Source of the DNA: Aneurinibacillus tyrosinisolvens
GTDB taxonomy: Bacteria > Bacillota > Bacilli > Aneurinibacillales > Aneurinibacillaceae
Direction of reading: 5' to 3'
DNA length: 32,133 nucleotides
Assembly: GCF_001015055.1 (NCBI RefSeq)
Contig: NZ_BBWZ01000050.1
Span: 1 to 32,133 of the forward strand
Part shown: positions 7,743-14,844 of the stretch, in pieces
Layout: the number at the start of each line of letters is the position of its first letter
Numbering within the stretch: the stretch's first letter is position 1
Notes under the pieces: generated by a model
Databases searched by the model: none
What the model was told of the DNA's origin: nothing
The model's input: only the letters and a program-made list of their open reading frames with translations
Position numbers and translations under genes: made by a program

Positions 7743-8663
7743 ATGAGGGAATGGCAAAGATTAATGAAAAGCTTCGGCTATGCGCTTGATGGCATTAGCT
7801 ATACAATAAAGACTCAGCGAAACATGCAGATCCATGTGACGATGGCCGTCCTGGTTCTCCTTTTGGGATTTATGCTTGGCATCCCAAAAGGAGATGTTTT
7901 GCTGGTCTTTTTTTCTGTGTTTCTCGTGTTCATTCTTGAAACAGTGAATACCGCCATTGAGAAAACAATCGATTTGGTGACAGGCGGAAGTTTTCATCCT
8001 TTAGCTAAGATAGGGAAAGATGTAGCGGCAGGTGCCGTTCTCTTTGCAGCGATGCTGGCCGTCTGTACAGGCGTATTCGTGTTTGCTGAACCGCTCTGGC
8101 ATCTTATGAAGACAGGAGAAGCGCATAAAATAAATCTACATAATCGCGGAGGCATTTCGTTTGTTATTGTTTCTATTCTCGTGCTTGTCTTTCTTATCGC
8201 AGGGGTAGTCCGCTATAGACGCACGGCGCATGCAGTGAAAAGGGAGGGTATAATAATGGATAACGAAATGCTCATTAAAGAAGCAGTAAAAGCCAGAGAC
8301 AAGGCGTATACGCCCTACTCGAAGTTTAACGTTGGAGCCGCACTATTAACGGCTGACGGAAAGGTGTATCATGGCTGTAATATTGAAAACGCCGCTTATT
8401 CAATGTGTAACTGTGCAGAAAGAACGGCGTTATTTGCTGCCTATGCTCAAGGGGACCGCAAGTTTGTGAAGCTTGCCGTTGTAGCCGATACACCGGGTCC
8501 GGTTTCGCCATGCGGAGCATGCAGACAGGTGATATCTGAATTATGCCCGGCTGATATGGAGGTCGTTATGAGCAACCTGAAAGGCAATACAAAAACGATT
8601 ACAGTTGCTGAACTTTTGCCAGGGGCATTTAAACAGGAGGATATGGATGAACAAGGAATATAA
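7743..8663 (+). CDS. dgkA: DgkA-type lipid kinase, open in frame into cytidine deaminase
   Basis: Residues 1-118 are a prokaryotic diacylglycerol/undecaprenol kinase: an N-terminal amphipathic part, membrane helices at about 33-47, 51-72 and 96-116, and the signature ETVNTAIEKTIDLVTGG with FHPLAKIGKDVAAGAVL. In Firmicutes this enzyme phosphorylates undecaprenol. The protein should end near residue 120, but continues through a hydrophilic loop, a fourth helix (about 137-157) and a basic RYRRTAHAVKREG tail, and then, with no stop codon, into the complete Cdd sequence (residues 172-306). Cdd has its own ribosome site and ATG (8256), so both a 306-residue fusion and free Cdd could be made. In B. 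subtilis the two genes are separate. A lost stop codon or a sequence error is the alternative. Confidence 0.8.
   Translation: MREWQRLMKSFGYALDGISYTIKTQRNMQIHVTMAVLVLLLGFMLGIPKGDVLLVFFSVFLVFILETVNTAIEKTIDLVTGGSFHPLAKIGKDVAAGAVLFAAMLAVCTGVFVFAEPLWHLMKTGEAHKINLHNRGGISFVIVSILVLVFLIAGVVRYRRTAHAVKREGIIMDNEMLIKEAVKARDKAYTPYSKFNVGAALLTADGKVYHGCNIENAAYSMCNCAERTALFAAYAQGDRKFVKLAVVADTPGPVSPCGACRQVISELCPADMEVVMSNLKGNTKTITVAELLPGAFKQEDMDEQGI
8256..8663 (+). CDS. cdd: Cytidine deaminase
   Basis: Starting at the internal ATG, the 135-residue product is a homotetrameric-type cytidine deaminase that converts (deoxy)cytidine to (deoxy)uridine in pyrimidine salvage. Zinc ligands C53, C86 and C89 and the proton shuttle E55 are present in CNIENAAYSMCNCAERTALF and PCGACRQV. 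The ATG is preceded by AGGGAGGG with seven bases of spacing, a strong site that supports separate initiation even though the dgkA frame runs straight through. The stop lies 17 bases inside era. Confidence 0.95.
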   Translation: MDNEMLIKEAVKARDKAYTPYSKFNVGAALLTADGKVYHGCNIENAAYSMCNCAERTALFAAYAQGDRKFVKLAVVADTPGPVSPCGACRQVISELCPADMEVVMSNLKGNTKTITVAELLPGAFKQEDMDEQGI

Positions 8664-9552
8664 ATCAGGGTTCGTAGCTATTATTGGCCGCCCAAACGTA
8701 GGGAAATCAACTCTTATGAATCAAATCATCGGGCAGAAAATTGCCATTATGTCGGATAAGCCGCAAACGACAAGAAACAAAATCAGAGCGGTGTACACAT
8801 CAGAAGAAGGGCAAATTATCTTCCTTGATACACCGGGTGTCCATAAACCCAAGTCCAGGCTTGGCGATTTAATGAACAAGATGGTTGAGGATGCGCTGCG
8901 TGAAGTTGATTTAATTCTCTTCCTTATCGATGCATCCGAGAAGCTTGGAGCCGGTGATGAGTTTATTATTGAGAAGCTGCGTGAAGTAAAGACGCCTGTG
9001 TATCTTGTGATTAATAAAATTGACAAGGTTCACCCTGAAGATTTACTGCCAATCATTGAACAGTACAGACAGCTGTATCCTTTTGCCGAGATCATTCCGG
9101 TGTCCGCTTTACAGGGAAATAACGTAAACCGCTTAATGGAGCAGCTGCTGAAGGAGCTTCCGGAAGGTCCTCAGTTTTATCCTCCTGACCAGGTTACCGA
9201 CCATCCCGAGCGCTTTATTGTTGCCGAACTTATTCGTGAGAAAGTGCTGCATTTAACCCGTGAGGAGATTCCACACTCCATTGCAGTGGTAATTGAACAA
9301 ATGAAGACAAGAGAAGGCAATGAGAACCTCGTGGATATTTATGCTACAATTTATACAGAGAGGCAAACTCAGAAAGGAATCCTTGTCGGCAAGCAGGGTG
9401 CCATGATGAAGGAAATCGGGAAGCGGGCGCGCCAGGACATCGAACGGCTGCTTGGCACGAAAGTGTATTTGAACCTGTGGATTAAAGTGAAGAAGGATTG
9501 GCGCAACCAGGAAAATCTGTTCAAGAACTTCGGCTTTCATGATGAAGAATAA
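8647..9552 (+). CDS. era: GTPase Era
   Basis: The 301-residue product has the GTPase motifs G1 GRPNVGKS (14-21), G2 around QTTRNKI, G3 DTPG, G4 NKID and G5 SAL, followed by a C-terminal KH RNA-binding domain with GKQGAMMKEIGKRARQDIE. Era binds the 3' end of 16S rRNA and aids 30S assembly. The start chosen (ATG 8647) follows AGGAGG in the end of cdd and gives the usual family length; the frame is open 14 codons further upstream. It overlaps cdd by 17 bases. Confidence 0.97.
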   Translation: MNKEYKSGFVAIIGRPNVGKSTLMNQIIGQKIAIMSDKPQTTRNKIRAVYTSEEGQIIFLDTPGVHKPKSRLGDLMNKMVEDALREVDLILFLIDASEKLGAGDEFIIEKLREVKTPVYLVINKIDKVHPEDLLPIIEQYRQLYPFAEIIPVSALQGNNVNRLMEQLLKELPEGPQFYPPDQVTDHPERFIVAELIREKVLHLTREEIPHSIAVVIEQMKTREGNENLVDIYATIYTERQTQKGILVGKQGAMMKEIGKRARQDIERLLGTKVYLNLWIKVKKDWRNQENLFKNFGFHDEE

Positions 9553-9702
9553 AGCCGCTGGCAACAATTTTAACGGATAACATATCCGGCCCCGGGTCAT
9601 GATAATAGTACACTGAACATAACGGCACCGATACAGGCTTTTGTGTGCAGATTGAGTAGTTTTGTCGCTCATGCTTTATCTTTCCCGAAAGGATGGATAC
9701 GA

Positions 9703-9858
9703 ATGATGAGAGATTTTTACTGGCATTATTTTGCTACTACCGGGTGTATTGATGCTTATCTGCTGTATATGGAAGAAGGGGAAAGTGACCCGGAGCTAAT
9801 GGATGCAGGAGCCGCACCAGGAATGCATGGATTTGAACAGATCATCGGTGTGGAATAG
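9703..9858 (+). CDS. yqzL: YqzL family small protein
   Basis: The 51-residue protein begins MMRDFYWHYFATTGCIDAYL and then LLYMEEG, matching the short YqzL family found between era and recO in Bacillales. Its function is unknown. The ATG at 9703 follows AAAGGA with nine bases of spacing; ATG 9706 is also possible. The C-terminus (residues 25-51) is longer than in B. subtilis. The gap of 150 bases before it contains only a small palindrome CGGATA-ACA-TATCCG (9574-9588), with no T-run, and no clear promoter. Confidence 0.75.
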   Translation: MMRDFYWHYFATTGCIDAYLLYMEEGESDPELMDAGAAPGMHGFEQIIGVE

Positions 9859-9889
9859 CAGAATGAGATAATGGCAGGGGAGACAGCGT

Positions 9890-10663
9890 ATGATAGGGAA
9901 AGCGGAAGGCATTGTAGTCCGCACCACAGATTATGGGGAAGCAAATAAAATTCTGACCGTCTATACACGGGAAGCGGGAAAAATCAGCATCATGGCGCGC
10001 GGCGCCAAAAAATCAAAGAGCCGTTTTACAGCTGTAGCCCAGCTGTTTACTTACGGCTATTTTCTTTATCAGGCCGGCTCCGGAATGGGTTCCCTGCAGC
10101 AGGGTGATTTGCTGAACTCCTTCCGGGTTATTCGGGAAGATTTGACAAAGACAGCTTATGCGGTATACCTCGTTGAACTGCTTGACAAGATGACGGAAGA
10201 CAAGGAGCCGAACAGGCCGTTGTTTGAACTGCTGCTCTCGGCACTCCGGTGGATTGAAGAGGGAAAGGATATGGAAATCGTTACGCGGTTGTTTGAGGTG
10301 AAGATGCTTCAGGCTTCAGGATACCGGCCGCGCCTCGAAGCATGTGTAAGGTGCGGCATCATTGATGCGCCTTTCTTCTTCAGTGTCGGAGAAGGAGGGC
10401 TGCAGTGCCAGGCGTGCCATGGGCATGACCCCCATCTCATTGCCATAGGCCCGGGAGCCGTGAAAATTCTCCGCCTTTTCCAGCATATTAGCATGGATCA
10501 GCTCGGGAATATACGGGTAAAGCAGGAAACAAAAGACCAGCTTCGCAAAGTAATGTACGCCTTTATCGAAGAGCATACAGGTATGTACCTAAAATCCCGC
10601 AAGTTCCTGGACCAGCTGGAAAAGCTCGGATTTTCTTCTGAGGAAGAAAAGGACAAGCCATAG
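9890..10663 (+). CDS. recO: DNA repair protein RecO
   Basis: RecO helps RecR load RecA on SSB-coated DNA. The 257-residue product starts with the OB-fold region (MIGKAEGIVVRTTDYGEANK, ILTVYTREAGKISIMARGAK), has a helical middle, and includes a zinc-finger-like cysteine set: CVRCG near residue 150 and CQACHG near 178. The family's usual length is about 250. It is 31 bases after yqzL with an AGGGGAGA ribosome site. No terminator is visible between it and the glyQS promoter. Confidence 0.95.
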   Translation: MIGKAEGIVVRTTDYGEANKILTVYTREAGKISIMARGAKKSKSRFTAVAQLFTYGYFLYQAGSGMGSLQQGDLLNSFRVIREDLTKTAYAVYLVELLDKMTEDKEPNRPLFELLLSALRWIEEGKDMEIVTRLFEVKMLQASGYRPRLEACVRCGIIDAPFFFSVGEGGLQCQACHGHDPHLIAIGPGAVKILRLFQHISMDQLGNIRVKQETKDQLRKVMYAFIEEHTGMYLKSRKFLDQLEKLGFSSEEEKDKP

Positions 10664-10672
10664 CGATTCCAG

Positions 10673-10702
10673 TTGACAATGCGCCCTCTAATCGTTTATA
10701 GT
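10673..10702 (+). promoter_or_regulatory. Promoter of the glyQS leader
   Basis: TTGACA (10673-10678) and TATAGT (10697-10702) are separated by 18 bases. Directly at the expected start site there is an 18-base inverted repeat: TAACTAA (10702-10708), AAAA, TTAGTTA (10713-10719). Confidence 0.75.
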
Positions 10703-10708
10703 AACTAA

Positions 10709-10947
10709 AAAATTAGTTATATTCGCAGTGAGAGAGAAGAGTAACCAGGACACGGTTATGTTCAGCGAGCCGGGGGGCGGTGGAAGCCCGGCAATAACGT
10801 CCGGTGAACGGCACTCTTGAGCGATCAGGTATATAAGGTGGATTGGCCGCTGAAGAGGGGCTGATCAAGTAGGGTGGAACCGCGGGATTAAGCTCCCGTC
10901 CCTATACGATGCTTACAAGCACATCGTATAGGGACGGGAGCTTTTTT
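10709..10947 (+). promoter_or_regulatory. Glycine T-box riboswitch (glyQS leader)
   Basis: The conserved T-box AGGGTGGAACCGCGG lies at 10871-10885 and is followed by a long terminator stem. Stem I is closed by AAGAGT (10737-10742) pairing with ACTCTT (10813-10818). Just 5' of the latter, the specifier loop shows GGC (10810-10812), a glycine codon, followed by A. Uncharged glycyl-tRNA would pair with the specifier and the T-box bulge and favour the antiterminator, switching on glyQS when glycine charging is low. This is a well-known class; glyQS T-boxes are often the minimal type. Confidence 0.95.
10890..10947 (+). terminator. T-box regulated terminator
   Basis: Twenty-two-base arms at 10890-10911 and 10922-10943 pair perfectly around a ten-base loop and end in six T residues. 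It overlaps the 3' side of the T-box domain, as expected for the off state. Confidence 0.93.
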
Positions 10948-10948
10948 C

Positions 10949-11030
10949 GTAGATAAGAAAGTATAACTTTCTTATCTACATAAGGGCAACTAAGGCGATC
11001 GCCAGCGCCTGCGGCTTGGCGCTAGCCAAG
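10949..11030. repeat. Multi-palindromic element between T-box and glyQ
   Basis: Four nested inverted repeats are packed into 82 bases. GTAGATAAGAAAGT (10949-10962) and its exact complement (10966-10979) form a 14-bp hairpin with an ATA loop. GGCGATCGCC (10994-11003) is self-complementary. AGCGCC/GGCGCT (11004-11009 and 11018-11023) and CTTGGC/GCCAAG (11015-11020 and 11025-11030) overlap as mutually exclusive stems. The look is that of a bcr-like or MITE-type interspersed repeat of Bacillales. No second copy is seen in the window. Confidence 0.55.
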
Positions 11031-11064
11031 TTTTCTTTACATTATGAAGAAGAGAGGTAAGAAA

Positions 11065-11943
11065 ATGAATTTCCAGAACATTATTTTGTCGCTGCAGAAT
11101 TTCTGGGCGAAGCAGAACTGTTTAATCGTCCAGCCTTACGACGTGGAAAAAGGGGCGGGTACGATGAACCCGATGACCTTTCTGCGCTCGATTGGCCCGG
11201 AACCGTGGAACGTGGCCTACGTAGAGCCATCCCGCCGTCCGGCAGACGGCCGTTACGGAGAAAACCCGAACCGCCTCTACCAGCACCACCAATTCCAGGT
11301 CATTATGAAGCCTTCTCCCGATAACATCCAGGAGCTGTATTTGGACAGCCTGAGAGAACTCGGGATTGATCCGCTCCAGCATGACATTCGCTTTGTGGAG
11401 GATAACTGGGAATCGCCCACACTTGGCGCCTGGGGGCTTGGCTGGGAAGTCTGGCTTGACGGAATGGAAGTGACCCAGTTTACGTATTTTCAGCAGGTCG
11501 GAGGGATTGATTGCCACCCGGTAGCGGTTGAAATTACATACGGTTTGGAAAGGCTTGCTTCTTACATCCAGGACAAAGAAAATGTTTTCGAATTGGAATG
11601 GGTGAACGGTGTTACATATGGTGACGTATTCCGCCAGGCCGAGTATGAGCATTCAAAATACACGTTTGAGGTATCGGATGCGAAGATGCTGTTCGAGCTG
11701 TTCAGCACGTATGAGGCGGAAGCTAAGCGTTGTATGGAGCAGAAGCTGGTGCTTCCTGCGTATGATTACGTTCTAAAGTGTTCGCACACGTTTAACCTTC
11801 TTGATGCGCGGGGGGCTATTAGCGTCACGGAGCGTACCGGCTATATCGGACGTGTGCGGAATCTGGCCCGCCAGGTAGCGCACACGTACTATGAAGTGCG
11901 TGAGAACCTTGGTTTTCCGATGTTGAAGAAGGGAGAGGCATAA
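11065..11943 (+). CDS. glyQ: Glycyl-tRNA synthetase alpha chain
   Basis: The 292-residue alpha subunit carries the class II catalytic core, including QPYDVEKGAGTMNPMTFLRS, the RPADGRYGENPNRLYQHHQF motif 2 region and TYGLERLASY (motif 3). With GlyS it forms the heterotetrameric enzyme that charges tRNA-Gly. The ATG at 11065 follows AGAGGT and matches the family start; an ATG seven codons upstream is in frame. Expression is controlled by the T-box leader. It is followed two bases later by glyS. Confidence 0.97.
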   Translation: MNFQNIILSLQNFWAKQNCLIVQPYDVEKGAGTMNPMTFLRSIGPEPWNVAYVEPSRRPADGRYGENPNRLYQHHQFQVIMKPSPDNIQELYLDSLRELGIDPLQHDIRFVEDNWESPTLGAWGLGWEVWLDGMEVTQFTYFQQVGGIDCHPVAVEITYGLERLASYIQDKENVFELEWVNGVTYGDVFRQAEYEHSKYTFEVSDAKMLFELFSTYEAEAKRCMEQKLVLPAYDYVLKCSHTFNLLDARGAISVTERTGYIGRVRNLARQVAHTYYEVRENLGFPMLKKGEA

Positions 11944-11945
11944 GG

Positions 11946-14020
11946 ATGAGCAGAACGATTTTACTTGAAATCGGAACAGAAGAAATGCCGGCCCGCTTTG
12001 TTGCGGAGGCAGCCGAGCAATTAAAGGATAAAGTGTCAAAATGGCTTACTGCCCAGCGGATTCCATATGGTGAAGTTATGACCTTTGAAACGCCGCGCCG
12101 CTTTACTGTGCTGATTAAAGACGTGCAGGAACAGCAGGAGGACAGCAATGAGGAACTCCGGGGGCCCGCCCGAAAAATTGCGGTAGACGAGGAAGGGAAC
12201 TGGAGTAAAGCTGCTCTCGGCTTTGCCCGCGGCAAGAGCCTTTCGCCTGACGATTTATATCTGCAGGAAGTAGGCGGTGTCGAGTACGTGTTTGCGCGCA
12301 AGCATGAGGCAGGACGCCCGACCGTGGAATTACTTCCAGAATTAGGGAACATCATCACAGGATTAACCTTCCCGAAAAACATGAAGTGGGGTTCGTATGA
12401 GTTAAAGTTTGTCCGCCCGATTCGCTGGATCGTTGCCCTGTATGGCACCGACATCATCCCACTGGAAATTACCGGCGTAAAGGCCGGGAAAGAAACACAG
12501 GGACACCGTTTCTTAGGGCAGCAGACCACGATTGAGCGTCCGGAAGACTATGCCCGGAAGCTGGCTGAACAGTATGTGCTTGTCGAACCGGAAGAAAGAA
12601 AGCAGCGGATTCTTTCCCAGATTAAGGAGTTGGAAACAGCGAGAGGCTGGACCGTCCCGCTTGATGAGGATCTGCTTGACGAAGTCGTCCATCTGGTTGA
12701 ATATCCGACCGCTCTATTCGGCAGCTTCGAGGAGGAATATTTACAAATTCCCCGCCAGGTGCTCGTTACTTCAATGCGGGAGCATCAGCGTTACTTCCCG
12801 GTAGAAAACGAGCAGGGCGAACTGCTGCCCCACTTTGTTACGGTGAGAAATGGGGATGACCGGGATATTGAAATCGTAGCCAGAGGAAATGAAAAAGTGC
12901 TGCGCGCCCGTCTGTCCGATGCCCGCTTCTTCTATGAAGAAGACCAGAAAATGAAAATAGAAGAGGCCCTGCAAAGGCTTGAAACGGTTGTGTTCCATGA
13001 GGAACTGGGAACAATCGGGGATAAAATCCACCGCGTCCAGGATACGGCGATGCAAATTGCACAAAAAATAGGCACAAATGCTGAGGATCGTAAGAAATTG
13101 CAGAGAGCAGCGGAAATCAGCAAGTTTGACCTTGTTTCCCTCATGGTATATGAATTTCCCGAGCTGCAGGGGATTATGGGTGAACGGTATGCCCGCCTGT
13201 TAGGCGAGGATGAAGAAGTCGCGAAGGCGATTTTTGAGCATTATTTGCCGCGCTTTGCCGGGGATATTCTTCCCGAAACCATAGCTGGCGCGCTGCTCAG
13301 CATTGCGGATAAGCTGGATACGATTACAGGCTGCTTCGCGATCGGAATTATTCCGACCGGCTCACAGGATCCGTACGCACTCCGCCGTCAGGTTCCGGTA
13401 TTGTGCAGATCCTACTGGATAAACAGCTGCCTGTATCGCTCGACTCCTTGTTTGACCTTTCGCTCTCCGTTCTGGAGGGCAAATCGCTGCTCAAGCGGGA
13501 CCGCGAGCAAATCAAAAGTGATTTACAGGAGTTTTTTGCGCTCCGCCTGAAAAATCTTCTGCAGGAAAATGAAGTGCGCTATGACGTCATCGACGCGGTG
13601 CTGTCTGCAGACGCTTCCCGGGTTAACGATGTAGTGAAACGTGCCAATGTTATGATGGAAGCGGTAGGTGGAGAAGGGTTCAAAGGTGTGGTAGAAGCCT
13701 TTAACCGTGTAAACAATCTCGCCCAGAAGGCGGTAACGAAAGAAGTGGATCCGTCCCTGTTCGAAACCGACGCTGAACGCGGCCTGTGGCGGGCTTACAC
13801 AGAGATTAACGCAAGTGTGGCTGGCCTTATTGCGGATGGCCAGTGGACAGAAGCACTTGCACGGATGACAGGTTTCAAACAGCCGATTGATGCTTTCTTC
13901 GATCAGGTTATGGTTATGGTAGAGGATGAAAAGGTAAAGAACAACCGCCTTGCTATGCTGGCTGCCATCACTTCGCTCATTTTCAGTTTTGCGGATTTCA
14001 GCAAGATCGTTTTTGCTTAA
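11946..14020 (+). CDS. glyS: Glycyl-tRNA synthetase beta chain, frameshifted as given
   Basis: The beta subunit holds tRNA-binding and DALR-type anticodon-binding domains. The first frame (11946 to about 13392) begins MSRTILLEIGTEEMPARF and runs to IIPTGSQDPYALRRQ, a highly conserved site that should continue A-S/A-G-I-V-Q-I-L-L. Here the frame turns to unrelated residues and stops at 13550, while the correct continuation SGIVQILLDKQLPVSLDSLF is in the next frame and runs to the TAA at 14018-14020. One missing base around 13391-13393 (GTT where GCTT would be expected) explains it. Joined, the protein would be 691 residues, close to the usual 680-690. The gene is essential, so a sequence error is the most likely cause; a true programmed shift has no visible slippery site. 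Confidence 0.9.
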
Positions 14021-14043
14021 AAGTGAAAAAACAGGGAAAAAGA

Positions 14044-14076
14044 AAAGGGAACTGCACTTTGCAATTCCCTTTTTCT
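14044..14076 (+). terminator. Terminator of glyQS
   Basis: AAAGGGAA (14044-14051) pairs with TTCCCTTT (14065-14072), with an inner TGCA/TGCA pair after a single mismatch, followed by a T-rich run. Confidence 0.85.
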
Positions 14077-14097
14077 TTGTTTTGGCAGAAAATCTAC

Positions 14098-14137
14098 TTG
14101 CACGAACCGTTCATTATTATATAGTATATACTATATA
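14098..14137 (+). promoter_or_regulatory. Promoter and palindromic operator of ccpN-ppsR-ppdK
   Basis: TTGCAC (14098-14103) and TATAGT (14120-14125) are 16 bases apart. The -10 box lies inside a perfect 20-bp palindrome, TATATAGTATATACTATATA (14118-14137). Each strand of it contains TATACTATATA, which fits the published CcpN site consensus TRTGHYATAYW at ten of eleven positions as I remember it. Binding here would block the promoter, so autoregulation is a reasonable inference, not shown. Confidence 0.6.
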
Positions 14138-14193
14138 GTTAAAAAGCGGGATTTAGTATGTCACTATTATGCCCGCTCAGGGGGTGAGCAACC

Positions 14194-14835
14194 ATCGAGC
14201 TTACAAAGAGACAGCAACTAATTATTGAAATCGTCAAAGGCGATGGACCGATTACCGGTGAACAAATCGCTGAGCGGCTTTCCTTGACACGGGCGACGCT
14301 TAGGCCCGATCTGGCCATTCTGACGATGACCGGCTTTCTGGATGCGCGTCCACGGGTAGGTTACTTCTATACCGGCAAGGACAGCAATCAGCTGATTAAG
14401 GAAGAAGTCCGGCGAAAGGTTGTAAAAGATTACAAGGCGCCCCCTATTATTATTAAAGAGTCCAGCTCCGTCTATGATGGCATTTGCACTCTTTTTCTCG
14501 AAGATGTGGGAACTTTGTTTGTCACGAATGCGGCAGGGCACCTGGCCGGTGTCGTCTCACGCAAAGATTTGCTGCGGGCGGCTCTGGGTAAACAAAATTT
14601 GGAGGACGTGCCCATCAGCATCATTATGACACGCATGCCCAACATTGTGACATGTGAGCCGGAGGAGACGCTGCTCGAAGTGGCGAAGAAGTTAATCGAT
14701 TACCAGATTGATTCTCTCCCGGTTGTACGCAAGGTGAGCAATGGCAGCAAAACAGCTTATGAGGTGCTGGGACGCGTAACGAAAACAACGATTACGCGGG
14801 GATTTGTAGAACTCGGAAGTGAAGTCACTGTTTAA
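14194..14835 (+). CDS. ccpN: Transcriptional repressor CcpN (HTH plus two CBS domains)
   Basis: CcpN represses gluconeogenic genes (gapB, pckA) on glycolytic substrates. Residues about 1-60 form the winged HTH (ELTKRQQLIIEIVKGDGPIT then GEQIAERLSLTRATLRPDLA), followed by two CBS domains with FLEDVGTLFVTNAAG, SRKDLLRAALG, IIMTRMPNIVTCEPEET and IDSLPVV. Homology begins at ATC 14194, where an in-frame TGA lies just upstream (14185-14187) and no ATG, GTG or TTG is available before residue 31. AGGGGG (14079+100 = 14179-14184) is nine bases from this ATC, good spacing for an ATC start. Alternatively the GTG at 14184 is the true start and one base (an extra A near 14190) breaks the frame; removing it gives M-S-T-I-E-L. 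Length with ATC is 213 residues, as expected. First gene of a three-gene operon. Confidence 0.9.
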   Translation: MELTKRQQLIIEIVKGDGPITGEQIAERLSLTRATLRPDLAILTMTGFLDARPRVGYFYTGKDSNQLIKEEVRRKVVKDYKAPPIIIKESSSVYDGICTLFLEDVGTLFVTNAAGHLAGVVSRKDLLRAALGKQNLEDVPISIIMTRMPNIVTCEPEETLLEVAKKLIDYQIDSLPVVRKVSNGSKTAYEVLGRVTKTTITRGFVELGSEVTV

Positions 14836-14844
14836 GGAGGCAGC

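Noticed and set aside
8605..8646. Longer Era start at 8605
   Set aside because: The ATG at 8647 has an AGGAGG site and gives the exact family length; the extension is the cdd reading region in another frame.
9574..9588. CGGATA-ACA-TATCCG after era as a terminator
   Set aside because: The stem is only six bases and no T-run follows.
11122..11652. A 176-codon minus-strand frame inside glyQ
   Set aside because: It lies fully within a highly conserved gene in the opposite direction, with no start context.
11825..12529. A 234-codon minus-strand frame across the glyQ/glyS junction
   Set aside because: It has a shadow-like composition (serine- and arginine-rich), opposes two essential genes and shows no recognisable domain.
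13380..13550. Programmed ribosomal frameshift in glyS
   Set aside because: There is no slippery heptamer, internal ribosome site or clear stimulatory hairpin at the shift point, and the family is not known to use frameshifting.
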